The translations under genes were made by a program, and so were the position numbers. A stretch of 64,000 bases of DNA. Source: Selaginella tamariscina (Eukaryota; Streptophyta; Lycopodiopsida; Selaginellales; Selaginellaceae). The notes under the pieces are model-generated. The model was given only the letters and a program-made list of their open reading frames with translations, ran no database searches and was not told where the DNA came from. The DNA lies in assembly GCA_003024785.1 (NCBI GenBank), contig PUQB01000042.1, positions 65,552 through 129,551 on the forward strand, written 5' to 3'. Each line of letters begins with the position of its first letter. The stretch's first letter is position 1. This document shows, in pieces, positions 13,300-26,095 of this stretch.

Positions 13300-13960
13300 A
13301 TGATGAAAAGTAAATTTGTTAAATTTTTTTCATTTGAGAAAAAAACAAATACAAGGTTTCAATATTTTTATATATGCATATATTAATTTCAAGACTATCC
13401 ACATTTCAAAGGCTATTTTAAGAATATTTATGAAAGGACAATGTAAACAAGATTATTTTAGTAATTTTAATTTTATCTTTTATGATATTTATGGTGGAAA
13501 AGAGAGAGAGGCAAAAACAAAATAAGGTCTTTGATTCAAAATATTATTTTGGAGTATTAAATTTTAATAACAAACTTAGGAAACAAATGCAAGTATAGGG
13601 AAGGAAGAAAATATTATAAGTTCTAGTAGAATTTAGAAATCCTTTTGAATTTAAAATAATTAAGCTTTTAAAAATGGTGAGTTTCTAATTGTCGATTGAA
13701 ACAAATATAATGATTGATGTTATATTATATATATATTATTTTAATTAACCAACATAATAATATAATAATACACCATTAAATAAAAGTTTTGTGAGGACAT
13801 TAAAAAAAGTGAACACTTTCACAAACAATGCTCTAAAATAGTTTTAGTAAATTCTCTTGTAATTTATGAGTACTCAAAATATCATTTGTATATGCTCAGC
13901 TAACAAAAGAAGAAAAAACAACTTATAATCAAGGTATTATGAATCGAATGTATGCATAAA
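13300..13960 (+). repeat. Dispersed AT-rich repeat, single copy
   Basis: It shares order and wording with the right arm of the fold-back at 24.5-25.2 kb: a tcatttgagaaa-like start, tatatatgcatat, gtggaaaagagag, taaggtctttgattcaaa, gtgaacactttcacaaa, and an end in aaagaagaaaa. It is clearly diverged from that copy. No coding capacity is seen. It flanks the possible small gene at 11.9-13.2 kb. Confidence 0.6.
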
Positions 13961-15834
13961 ATTTAAAGTTCAACCACTTTAAAATTATGAAGATGTTTAA
14001 TATTGATCAAAGCTAAACAATTATGTTTTTCTAGTGTACAAATTTTTCATTACAAATTAGTATTAACTATGTCAATTCAACATCGATTAAGGAGATGTTG
14101 ATTAAGATAAAAATGTTATTCAGAGGAATTATATAAGTAAATTAAGAGCATCCTATATTTTTTTATTTTAATTGATGAAATCACATATCATACTCTTAAG
14201 CTTCATGTTATTGTTTATATTTAGTTTTTGAAGGATGTTAAAAAGGAGAATTGAAGTGTATTTTTATTCAGTTGCTTCTAGTACAAAATAGGATAGTTAA
14301 GGTAATTTACACATTCAGAATTAAATTTAAACAACTTAGTTACGATAGTCAGAAATGATGTTTTATTACAACGAAAATTGGATAGGTATAATCAACATGT
14401 TTAAAGCTTTATGTCCAAAAATAATTAACATTCATTGTTTGTGTATTAAAAGGCATTAGTAATAAAGAGATAAATCTCAAATTGTTTGTCACGTTTGACA
14501 AGCTTAAAGATATCATTCTTCAAAACAAGTTTTTACAAGTTGAAGCAAAGCATATAGTTTAATTTCAAGTTCATAACTACTTCAAATCATTAAGTGAGAT
14601 GAATTTCTTGAAGGCATGTTATGCAAAAGCTAATTTTAATAATATTAAATATTATACATCAATAAAGTTTGAAGGAAAAAAAAGCCTATAAGTTGCTAAA
14701 TGTTATGAAGTTCAATTCTTCATCCATCTTTTATATAATTTCTTAGTGAATTAAAAAATCTCAATAAGAAGTTTCAATAAAACTTGATAGAATGCTTAAA
14801 GATTGGGATTTTTTAAAAGTTAATAAAAGAACCTCAAAGAATAAGTAACTTAAAAGCAATTTAATCATGGGTCTTTTGTTTTGATGAGTTTTCTTACAAA
14901 AATCAACTCATGGATTATGAAGATAAATATGATTCCATGATGGTGCATCATTTATAATTAAAAGCAACTTGGATGATGAGTGTTAATAGTAACTTCATGA
15001 AGTGTTTGGAGCAGAAAAAGTGGTTTCCAGGGCAAAAAAATATGTTTAAGCTATAATTTATGCATTAAATAACAAATTTAAGTCATATATTAAGAAAGTG
15101 GCAAAATATGATGAAATAGAAATTGTTTTGTAAATGAATTAAAAATCAAAAAATTAAAATAAACATTGAGAATATCCATAAGATATTCTCAAATATGCTT
15201 TATTTAATAACTTTTAATTAATAGGTGACTAGATTATTTCTATTTTTCCTTTTAGGGAAAAAGTAATAAATTTTTAAATCATAGACATTACAATTTTCTT
15301 TTGACACTTCGTAAGTATTTGTGGGATGAGCTTCAAACTAATTCAACATGGTTTTTAAATACATATGAAACATAGTGACTATGTAATAAGTATTTTTCCT
15401 TTATGAAACAAGAATAATATTTATAAAGCTAATCATTTATGTTCTTTTTATTTGCATATGATTTGTTGTTATGTATCTTTTATAAAATAAGATCAATTTC
15501 GTTACTGATGTTTTTCTGCATGCAATTATTATAAGTAAGACGTGAATGCTTGTTTAACAAGGTTGTTGTCTTTGTTTTGTTTTGTTGTTCACCCATATAT
15601 AATGTTAGCTATGTTTATCATTTGTTTATTTCTTTCATTTGGAATCCAAATTTTGTATTGCAAGTTCATTTGAGGATTTGTTAGCATGTATATAAGTTTT
15701 CAATATTATACTTCCACTTTGTTAACCTTTGTGATATTGTCTGTTATAGGTCCCATTTTGAAAGGATTGTATTGAAGTGACTCCTTTTGTCATATATGAA
15801 GTTGAAATATTTTCCAGAGTAGTGTTTAAACAGC
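13961..15834. other. AT-rich spacer
   Basis: No exon, RNA gene or element signature seen. The sequence is AT-rich with stop codons in all frames. Confidence 0.6.
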
Positions 15835-17510
15835 ATTAATTGTTTTATGTTGTGCTAAAAAAATATATTCATTTAATTGAACTGTCTAAATGAATAATCT
15901 ATCTAAATTAATATAATACCTTAATTTCAATAGTATTAATTTAGACATATTCTATTGTATATGCATGTAAATTTAAAATTTCCAAAGGTATATATATAAT
16001 TTGAGATATTTGAAGGGTATTTCCCTTAAATAAATATTAGTATTTCATATAAGGTTATACAAAATAGAATTAATATCTAAACATCATTTTAACATAGTTT
16101 TGTTAAAGTGTATACACCATTATAAATTTATTTATTTAATATATTATATTAAAATATCACTTTTCAACATTGTTAAAAGATTAAATAGTCTCAAATCCTT
16201 CCACTTAAGTGGTTACTAAAAATTTAGATATATGATTTTGAGTATATTAAAATTTAAAATAAAAAGAAAATATAATTAAAAATAATCAGCTTATATAAGT
16301 GATATTTTAAGTTTAATTATTAGAATGGACTTTAAATAAAAATTGAATTGAAGATGTCACTAAATGTGTAATTTGCAAAGCACTTTTCATTATTTTAATG
16401 AAACCTTGTTTTGACTTTTATATGTATAAATGATTTTTAAATTTTTAATTTCAATAAAACATTAAAACTTATTTCACTTAACTTCTCCTTACATTTTCAT
16501 CTCTTTTAGTTTGTATCTTATATATATTTTCAAATGCCATAGTTTTAGTTAATCATTTATAAAGCCTTAAAAGGTTAGAGCATCAATGCATCAAAAATAT
16601 CTAAAATAAATATTAATTTTATATTTAATATCATCTTAAAGTGAAAATGTAAGCTTGTCAAAGTGTTATTACTCATAAAAAATAAATAGTTTAGTCTATA
16701 AAGGTAAATAAAAAAACAACATTATTTAAGCCGCATTTATCACCATTACTAATTTGAAGATTAGCCATGCCAAACATATTTTTATATTTTTTATTTTTTT
16801 ACAGCCTCAAAAAAAACGCTAATGAATTCCTAAAGGCTTTCATTATAATAACACTCATCAACTTGGTCAGTGATGTTAATATTTCCAAACATAAGAAAGT
16901 AATCGATTTATATGTTTTAAGGTAAGCTTAAAAATTAAAAGTTTCATCTCATTAAAAAAAAATCACATTTTAAAACTTATTGTTCAATGCATCAATTATA
17001 ACTTGATTATATCAATTATACATTTTTAAAAACCACTTCTTATACTTAAATACTTAACTCAAATCAAGAGGTTCTTATTAAATTAAACGTTCATCACCCT
17101 TTTTGTTCAAAGTTGAAATTGTTTTAAAATGTAAATGATGCACCACATTAATATCAAATTCATTCTAATATATATTACTTATTCATAAAATGCTCTTTGA
17201 GACTCATGATTAAATTGTCCCTCTCCATAATAATTTTTAGAAAAGGATTAACACTCTATTAGGTTTTATTAAAATTTCTTATTGAGCTTATTTAACTAAC
17301 TAAGAACATTAAATTAAAAAATGAATAAAGAATTAAACTTTATAACATATTAGTAACTCGTATGTTTCTTTACTTTAGAGTTTTCATCGATGCATAATAA
17401 TTTTTTATATTATTAAGATTAGCCTTTGCATAACCTACCATCGATCAAGTCGTCACAATTTTATACATTTAAATAGTTACAAACTTATAATTAAACGGGT
17501 ATGCTTTGCT
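15835..17510 (+). repeat. 1.65 kb dispersed repeat, copy 1
   Basis: A direct repeat of 20745-22400. Shared landmarks in order are attaatttagacatattc, tttgaagg followed by atttcccttaaa, cttaagtggttactaaaa, catttatgatttg-like phrases, ttcaaatcaagaggtt-like text, and cctttgcata followed by ccta near the end. The two copies differ by many substitutions and small indels, so the duplication is old. No open frame is conserved between them, so it is not obviously an autonomous element. Confidence 0.7.
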
Positions 17511-17699
17511 TTTAACTCATATGAAGACTTATTTTTTAAAATGATTGTTAAGCACGACAAATCATTTAATTTATTATGAATATATTGATTATTATTAATG
17601 CCTCCCAATGCACATGTCGGTTAGTTTTACTTTAAATTTATTAATCACACCTTTCAATTCCTCACCATAGCAGTGACGTAACTAAATTGTTTATGATTA

Positions 17700-18290
17700 T
17701 CGTAACTAAATTGTTTAAATCCTGGAGTCATTGGAGTAAGCTCTAGATTTCGACTTCAGAAGTAATATTTAGTTTCTTTTGCAGACTGTTAAGGCTGGAG
17801 GAGAGAAGTGAAAGAGCATGACTCCATGAGCGATAAAGTATATTTTCTCGATGGATATTGTTTCTCTGCATTTCTGGCTGTTTTATGTTGTTTTACCCCT
17901 CCTGTTGAAAATCTGTTTATGGCTGCATGCTGTTTTCGTTGTGGTTGAGGAATAGTCTTGTTGTAATATCCTCAGAAGAACTACACATCTCTTCAGAATG
18001 CGACGGAAGGATCTGTAGAGACGAAATCGAAAATTGCTGACGATGCCGAACGCGAAGAGGATAGCACAGTGGTAAGTAACAATTTGCGTCCGTGAAGCGG
18101 CACAATTATGTTGTTGTCATTGTTGTTTGGCAGGACGGCCTGCATCAACTGCAATAACCTTTACAATGGACAAAATTGCCTGCGTATGGAGGGCAAACCA
18201 TACACTTTATTTGGATGAACGCCAAAGATGCAACTTCAATTTCAGATTCCCTGAACAGTACTTGCGTCTGGTTTGTAGGTAACAATGCCT
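17700..18290 (+). other. Exon-like gene fragment(s), unknown gene
   Basis: A donor-like site at about 17737 (ttgga|gtaagc) and acceptor at about 17784 (ttttgcag) bound a very short intron-like piece whose other copy lies inside the fold-back at 24.45-24.52 kb, in reverse. Further on, 17976-18071 is open after ..tcctcag and stops at donor gtaagt, reading KNYTSLQNATEGSVETK then a charged tail; the next acceptor (ttggcag, 18134) leads to a stop within eight codons. 18130-18290 also has an inverted copy at about 28110-28250. I read this as parts of an unrecognised gene shared among rearranged blocks. The small hydrophobic frame at about 17850-17960 is probably intron. Confidence 0.3.
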
Positions 18291-20450
18291 CTCCTTTTCT
18301 AAGCGTATGCATTATATATTTTAATTAAACAAATTAGAAAATTGATATACTCAACTCAATAATCTTTTATATATAATTATACTAGTCTTTACATATGGAT
18401 ATCACAAGAAACTAAAATATGTTATAAATATTTATTAATATAACATATTGATCGAAATAATAGATACATATATATATATATATATATTATATATTATAAT
18501 ATATATAAATATGTGTGTGTGAATACAAATGCACCATGAAAAACTTGCGATTATAATTACCTATGTGCATATATGTACCTGTGAGTAGGCATATGTTTAA
18601 CACAGAGAACACAAACATATATTAAACATGTGCCTACGTACACACTGTATATAGATATAAAATACCTACACATATAATACACACACATAATGCATGTGTG
18701 TGTATACAGGACAACAAGGGCAAGCTTATAGAATATGGCTTCAAGATTGGGTATTAAAACAATGAAGATTATACGACATTAGACTGGACATGTCTACTGA
18801 TGGAGCTTATTTGGCTTAATTTAATTTTTCATTGTTAATTTAAACTACATCTATGATTCTATGGTCAATATAGGAGCTTATCATGTCTGTGTAAATAATG
18901 TGACGTCCAATGGGAAAATGCATGTATGTACCATATACGTACTTATGTATTACTGAGGGCACACACACAAATAAATAAGTAAATAAATAAATATATATAT
19001 TATGTGTGTGTGTGTGTCTGCCTGTCTATGGTGAATGTATATGTACGACATTTTATCATATTCATAAAACATATGCTTTCGGTCTCACTCTGCAAGCTTT
19101 TTGTTAAGGAAAAAACGTTTTGATACCTTAGTGACCATTCAACATTTCTCAGCTATAGCAAACTAGCTACCGGTGTTTTAACAAATCATTGGATTCTACG
19201 GCTACAATTGCGGCATTGTTTAGTTGGGACTAAAGCTTACACACACCACACACACACACACACACACATAACTAATCAATATACACACTACCCATCCTAG
19301 AAAAAAATATAAACTAAGTACATTGAGAGAGTGTTAATTAAACTTTGTTTACCGAAAACTTAAGTAAAATTTAATCGCAGTGATGTGTACCAGCATCAGG
19401 ATCATCTCCACAAGTTCCGCCTTCAGCGTGGTATGCACGTTAGGTCATCCGCGCACTGCTGACTACTGGTGCAGAACTGCCCACAAGTGCCTGCCTCCCG
19501 ACATGTCCCAAAACGGCACACCAAGTCGCGCTCACACGCATCGTTGTCCTCGCATGGCTTTGCTTCTGCATAGAAAGCTAAAACAAGAGCAAATAGAAGA
19601 ATGCAAGCAAGGAACTTATGGTTTGTGATGAGTGAGTGGGTGTTTTAAATGCTTTTAGAGCTTATTTATAATCGTGTAGCGACAAATACATTTGGGGTAA
19701 AAACAAGGTAAACAGTTTGTTTCTTATACATTACAAATGGGCTTGTGCTAAGAACAAGGCAGGCATGCATGGCAACGGGTGCACTATTGCTATTAGATGT
19801 GATATATCACTTCTGTGGAGATTTCCAAGGGAAAAGACTATATAGTTGATAAACTGTTTGTTATATATAAATATATTATTTTTGAGCTTCTATACTCGGT
19901 ATTGTATTTGTGTGCGAGCGTTTTATGCACGTGTGTGTGTGTGTGTTTTGCAGCGGTTAAGAGTGTTCATGCGAAACTCATTGGGTACGTAGATTGGTTC
20001 CTATTACAAGTATACATTCTTTCAAATGCTTGCGAATATTCTTGGAATGATTTTGCATCGAAACCCTTTAACTTAGCAAATACTGAAACATACATATATA
20101 TGTGTAAATGTGCATATGAATACTTAAAACTCAGACTATTTTACGATTAAATTTAAGAACTAAAATGAAGTTTAATAATCCTATACGAAATTGTTATATT
20201 GAAAATTATAAAATGATTTATCATAATATTTATCATAATTTAGTAATATTTAATTAATAACTTCATTCTATTCACTCCACACTTACAATCAAATATATAT
20301 GTTTAATTATAATTTTAAATATTGAAATAATAGAAGTCTTTAATTGAAGTTTAAAGAATATACAGTAGAAATTGTCTAAATTAATACTGTTTAAATATAT
20401 ATATTTCTTTTGGTCTTAACTTGGCACTGTGCATATTTTAATAAACCTTT
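18130..20450 (-). repeat. Peptide-gene block A (inverted copy)
   Basis: This whole segment, read on the minus strand, matches the plus-strand blocks at 25170-26400, 26400-28250 and 41930-43670. Its 3' flank (down to 18130) matches 26965-28250 best. Its 5' flank (up to about 20450) matches 41940-42800 best. The blocks contain the cysteine-rich peptide gene plus several hundred bases to over 1 kb of flank on each side, including shared CA/TA microsatellites. They are therefore segmental duplicates, not retrocopies. Confidence 0.75.
19371..19617 (-). pseudogene. Cysteine-rich secreted peptide, copy A (damaged)
   Basis: On the minus strand this matches the intact gene at 42806 almost base for base, including the signal-peptide region and most cysteine codons. 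Two changes break it. A short deletion at the 5' end removes the ATG, so the leader is followed directly by ATAAGTTCC. Two bases are missing in the ATACC(TC)AC stretch near 19432, which shifts the last third out of frame. The TATA box at 19663-19670 is kept. Indel errors in the assembly could explain the second change more easily than the first. Confidence 0.75.
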
Positions 20451-20744
20451 ACAAATTAATAATTAAAGAACGCACTTGGTCCTCATTTTTTGTAAATTAA
20501 CATTCTCTATATATCTTCATATGAAGGTTTAGATTTTTTTCTAAATAACACACATATTTATATAAATGAGCAAATGAGAAGTTGGGATTCTTTTTTTTTC
20601 ACCCTTCATATGCACGATTGCATGCTGTGTTAGAGTCTACTGTGTGGTTTATAATGTATTGTTATAGTTGTGTTAGTGTTAGTGGCTTTTTTTTATAATT
20701 GTGCAATGGTTGGGTAAATTTTATGAAGAATTCATGAATCATTA

Positions 20745-22400
20745 ATTATTTATATTGTGTAAAAAAAATTTTATTCATGTAACTAAATTGTCTAAATTAA
20801 TATTCTATCTAAATTAATACTATATCTTGATTTCAACAGCATTAATTTAGACATATTCCATTGTATATGTCTGTAAATTTAAAACTTCCTAGAGTACATA
20901 TATATATATATATATATTGACATATTTGAAGGGCATTTCCCTTAAATTAAACACCAATATTTCATACAAGGTTACACAAAATAAAATTAATATTTAAACA
21001 CTATTTTAACATAGTTTCATAAAAGTGTATACACATCGTACATATCATTATAAGATTATTTATTTACTGTATTGTAGTAAAGCATCGTTATTTAAACATT
21101 ATTAAAAGATTACAGTCTCAAATCCTTTCACTTAAGTGGTTACTAAAATTTAGAGATATGATTTTGAGTATATTAAAACTTTAAATAAAATTTTAAAAAA
21201 AAAAATCAACCTATATAGGTAATGTTTTAAGTTTGAATTTCAAATAAAAATTTAATTAAAAATGTCACCAAGGGTGTAATTTGCAAGGCACCTTTTAATT
21301 TTTTATGAAACCTCTTTTTTTTGTTTTAACTTTCACATGTATAAGTGATTTTTAATTTTTAATTTCAAATAAACAATTAAAATTTATATTACCTAACTTC
21401 TTATTACATTTTCATCTCTTTTATTTTGTATCTTCTACATATTTCAAATGCCATGATTTCAATTAATCATTTCTAGAGCCTTAAGGTATCAAAATTATCT
21501 AAAATAAATATTAATTTTAGATTTAATATCATCTTAAAATCAAATGCAAGCTTGCTAAAGTGTCGTTGATTCTATAAAGTAAATGAAAGAAGCCTTACTT
21601 AAATGTGTTTATTTATGATTTGGAGAGCAACCATTCCAAACATATTTTATATTTCTTTATTTTCTTACAACCTCGAAAAAACTCTAATAAATTCATAAAG
21701 CTCATTATAATAATGCATCAATTTGGTTAACCTTTTCAACTATAAGATAATACTTATCTTTTTCAATTCATATTTCCTAAAGTAAGGTTGAGAATTAAAA
21801 AGCTTCACCTAGTTTTAAAAATTCACATTTTGAAACTTATTATTTAATACATTAATTGTAACTTGATTATATTCTTGTAGCCAACCACACATTTTTGAAA
21901 CCACTTTTTTCTTTAAATACTTAATTCAAATCAAGAGGTTGTTAATATTCATTATTCTTTTTGTTCAAAATTGAAGTTGCTTTAAAATGTAAATGATGCA
22001 CTACAATAAAATCAGATTCATCTTAACATATGTCATTTATGAGATAGCTCTTAACATATGTCAATTGTCTATGAGATGGCCTTTGTAAAAAACTCATCAA
22101 AATAAAAGATATGTGACTAAATTGCCCATGAAGATACTTACTTTTAAGGTTTCTAATCTTTTAGCATTTTATTGAAACTTCTCATTGAGCTTATTTAACT
22201 CACTAAAACCATTTTAGTAAGATGAATAAAGAATTAAATTGAATAATGTGTTAATAACTTGTATATTCTTTCCCTTCAAGTTTTTATTGATGAAAAATAG
22301 TTTATATTATTAAAATCAACCTTTGCATAGCCTACCCTCAATGCACTTGATGAATTTTGAAGTAAGTATAAACTTATAATTAAATTATATGCTTCAGTCA
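20745..22400 (+). repeat. 1.65 kb dispersed repeat, copy 2
   Basis: Partner of 15835-17510, in the same orientation and about 4.9 kb away, with peptide block A between them. Shared landmarks include catatttgaagggcatttcc, cacttaagtggttactaa and acctttgcatagcctacc. It is noncoding as far as I can see. The arrangement suggests one event may have duplicated a larger segment, with block A lying between the copies. Confidence 0.7.
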
Positions 22401-23900
22401 TAGTTTTTTATAATTCCTTTTTATTTTGGATGTTAACTGTTATTACCTACCGAATTATATTAACAAGCTTTAAGTGTTGTAAAAAACATGTCTACTTAGT
22501 GCACTTGGGTATCTAGCATTGGTTAATTGAGTGTCAGTAAGTATTTGTAAGAAACTCTGTGCAAAACTGATACTTTTATTTAAAAAATTCTTACCCTAGT
22601 TTTCCATGTCCCGATTAAGGGTTGACTTAACCCTAGGGTTGCCCTAACTCCCTAAACCCCTCATTAGGTTAAACTTATCAAGTATATTTTTATTAGGAAT
22701 AAGTTTCTGTGTTAACCCACCTTATAAAATAGGAAAATAGTGAATGGCCTTGTCACATATTTAAGTAATATAAGGTTCATAATTGAGCTTGTTATTCTTT
22801 TATCGGTGCAAGCTGTATTTTTATGTTGTTAAGGCACAATCTTTTTGTTGTGCCGTAACTTCTAGACAATAAAGGTGCATTTCATCTTTAGGATATCTTA
22901 CCCTTAACTTTAGTGAATCCATGTTTAAAAAGTCTTATTAGACCACACGTTCTAAGGATTAAAGGTTGAGGCATGTTTTTAGCCTCCTCTTCCACATCAA
23001 GCTAGAAGTAACATTCATAATTAAATAGGGTGGGCTTGGAATCTTAATTAACATGTTTTTGTACCAAGTTCATGAAGGTTCATATAAGGGTTTTAAAGTT
23101 AGCATTTGAGAGTCACATTCGTGACACTTAATGTAACTCTTGAATTTAAAGGACTATAGCATGATAACGCATGTCTTGATAAATAATGTTACATGAAGAT
23201 AAACACTAAGCACACAATATGATGTTTGAGGCACACCCTTTAGGGTTGCCTCATGGACTTAACGTTAAGGGGTTGGATATTGTATCAAGCATGCATGCTT
23301 GTGCTCACATTATGGTGCTAAGCCTTTGTTCAAGGGAGATAGGTCTCCTAATTGGATGTGCTATTAGTATACTTGGTTAAGGAGGGCTTTTTTCCTTGAG
23401 ATCCAACAGTTGAACGATCTAAATTCATTAACAAGAGCCCAGTCACGAGGCACTTGCAAGGTTGTGTATTAAAAGTTATTCAAACTTAACATAACACTTA
23501 TGTCCTCCTTAAGTATGAATACTATGTCTAAGGTATGACTTTATCACCAAACCCTTGTGGTTCAAGGTACCCTTTGTTGCCAAAAGAGGGTTGTATTCCC
23601 AGACGCCTCAAGGATGCTTTAGCTCTATCACATGGATATGTGTGGGACACATTTTTTATGGGGTTAAGGTTTGAACTGTCTAGGTCTTCTAGGGCAAGAT
23701 CTTAAAGTCTACTCAGGTTATACTCAGGTTATACTCTGAGGGTAATTATTTTAGGGGGACTTCCATCAATCAAAACCAAAAAATTGGAATGTTTTTAATA
23801 TAATTATATAATGTAAATAACATTTCTTATTCGCATGTGATATATAATACTAAGCATCTACATAATTTTACATTGAGTAACTTTAAAAGTTATGCTTACA
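22400..23900. other. Noncoding stretch, possibly an old repeat
   Basis: It is less AT-rich than its surroundings, with unusual phrases such as gccctaactccctaaacccc, gttgcctcatggacttaacg and ctttagctctatcacatgg, but has no long open frame. The last phrase loosely resembles the reverse complement of text near 6240. It could be the remains of an LTR or a non-autonomous element. Nothing firmer can be said. Confidence 0.3.
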
Positions 23901-23904
23901 TTTG

Positions 23905-25180
23905 ATTCATCATGGGTTGCAAAAGAATTCACTTAGAATCAATTTATAATGTAAAAAACCAAATGTTTTTTTAATATTTTAGTGTTTATTGAAAGTGTTT
24001 TAACTTCTTCATCAAACTTTTACATTATTATATTGGTTTATTTAAAACAATATAATTTTGTTTCAATGGACCAATAAAAGACTCACAATTTCCAAATTTT
24101 ATGCAAACCAAAAGACTTTTTGGTATTTCTTACTTTGTTTTCTTGTCTATGTTATTATAACTTAATATTTCAAATAAAATTGAATAAAAGACTTTATTTT
24201 TTTAGTCTTCCTCTCTGTTTCCACTATAAAATTATTTAAAAATATTTTAAATTACTACTTATTTACCTTGTACTTTTCAAATTCTTTTGAATATTCTATA
24301 GTATTTAAGAATATTTTTCTTGAAATATTCACATGCATATTATATAAAAATATTGAAATCTTATAAAATTAGTTTTTGCTTTTTTTAAATGAAAAAATTA
24401 GCAACTTTACCTCTCAGAAACAAACACGATACCTGCAAAAGAAATTAAATATTTACTTCTGAAGTCAAAATCTAGAGCTTACTCCAGAGACTCCCTTCGC
24501 CTCGGATTCGCTTTCTTGGGTTCCTGCACATCATATGGTGTTTGTTTTTGAGAAGTAAAGTTGTTAATTTTTTCATTTAAAAAGCAAAAAACTAATTTTA
24601 TAAGATTTCAATATTTTATATATGCATATGAATATTTCAAGAAAAATATTCTTAAATACTATTTTTAAAATATTCATGAAAGAATTTAGAAAGTAATTTA
24701 AATTATAAATATGTAAATAAGTTATAATTTTAGTAATTTAAATATATTTTATAATTTTATAGTGGAAAAAAGAGACGAAGACTAAAAAAATAAAGTCTTT
24801 TATTCAATTTTATTTTGAAATATTAAGTTATAATAACATAGACAAGAAAACAAAATAAGCAAATACCAAAAGTCTTTGATTTTGCATAAAACTTGGAAAT
24901 TGTGAGTCTTTTATTAGTTCATTGAAACAAATTTATATTGTTTTTAATAACCAATATAATAATGCAAAAGTTTGATGAAGAAGTTAAACATAGTGAACAC
25001 TTTCACATAAACACTAAACATATTAGAATTTATTTTTTTTTGATTTTTTACATTGTAAGTTGATTGTAAGTGAATTCTTTTGTAACCCGTGAGTGCAAAA
25101 AGATATCTTGTACATTCTCAAATTATTGATGCCAACAATAAAAGGAAAACGATTCCTAACCAAGGCCTTATACATATTAT
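23905..25180. repeat. Fold-back: long inverted repeat around an exon-like core
   Basis: The left arm (about 23905-24445) is the reverse complement of the right arm (about 24525-25095). For example, attagcaactttacctctc pairs with gagaagtaaagttgttaat, and tccaaattttatgcaaacc pairs with its counterpart near 24890. The arms are about 550 bp and visibly diverged. The roughly 80-bp core reads, on the minus strand, as an exon-like piece: ..tgtgcag, EPKKANPRRRESL, then gtaagc. The next intron-like bases (about 24435-24480) match 17736-17784. The right arm extends to about 25180 and has a third copy at 13300-13960. Fold-back transposons or MULEs with captured gene pieces can look like this; a hairpin RNA source is another possibility. 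Confidence 0.65.
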
Positions 25181-25794
25181 GAATAAATCATGTTATAATT
25201 TTCAATATAACCAATTTCGTATAAGAACTACACATTACTAAACTTCTTTTTAATTCTTAAATTTAAGTCGTAAAATAGTCTGAGTTTTAAGTATTCATAT
25301 GCAATCATTATATGTGTGTGTACATTTACACACACACACATATATATGTTTTAGTATTGGCTAAGTTAAAGGTTGCCATGCAAAATCATCCCAAGAATAT
25401 TCGCAAGCATTTGAAAGATGTATGGAGTCCAATCTACATACCCTAATGAGTTTCGAATGAACACTCTTAACCGCTACAAAACACACACAACACACACACG
25501 TGCATAAAACGCTCGCACACAAATACTCTATTTTCAATACCGAGTATAGAAACTCAAAAATAATATATTTATATATAACAAACAGTTTATCAACTATATA
25601 GTCTTTTCCCCTTGGAAATCTCCACAAAAGTGATATTATAACAAGTATATATTAAATGCTATATCACATCTAATAGCAATAGTGCACCCGTTGCCATGCA
25701 TGCCTGCCTCGTTCTTAGCACAAGCCCATTTGTAATGTATAAGAAACAACTATTTACCTTGTTTTTACCCCAACTGTATTTGTCGCTACACGAT

Positions 25795-25802
25795 TATAAA
25801 TA
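25795..25802 (+). promoter_or_regulatory. Probable TATA box of peptide copy B
   Basis: TATAAATA lies 50 bases before the ATG at 25852, at the place found in all four copies. It is followed by agctctaaagcatttaaa and a CACT-repeat leader. Confidence 0.5.
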
Positions 25803-25851
25803 AGCTCTAAAGCATTTAAAACACTCACTCACTCACTCACAAACCAAGACA

Positions 25852-26095
25852 ATGTCTAAGTTCCTTGCTTGCATTCTTCTACTTGCTCTTGTTTTAGCTT
25901 TCTTTGCAGAAGCAAAGCCATGCGAGGACAACGATGCGTGTGAGGGCGACTTGGGGGACATGTCGGGAGGCAGGCACTTGTGGGCAGTTCTGCACCGGCA
26001 GTCAGCAGTGCGCGGATGACCTAACGTGCATACCTCACGCTGAAGGCGGAACTTGTGGAGATGATCCTGATGCTGGTACACATCACTGCGATTAA
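25852..26095 (+). pseudogene. Cysteine-rich secreted peptide, copy B (frameshifted)
   Basis: The start, signal peptide and first two mature cysteines match the intact copy at 42806. An 11-base deletion near 25952 (GACTTGG directly joined to GGGACATG) then removes the third cysteine region and shifts the frame. The 3' half is intact in another frame up to the shared TAA. An 11-base loss is unlikely to be a base-calling error, so this copy is probably a true pseudogene. Its promoter and leader are preserved. Confidence 0.75.

Noticed and set aside
17850..17960. A hydrophobic 34-codon frame (MDIVSLHFWLFYVVLPLLLK) as a micropeptide
   Set aside because: It is T-rich and lies between exon-like pieces just before an acceptor site, so it is more likely intron; no second copy was found to show conservation.
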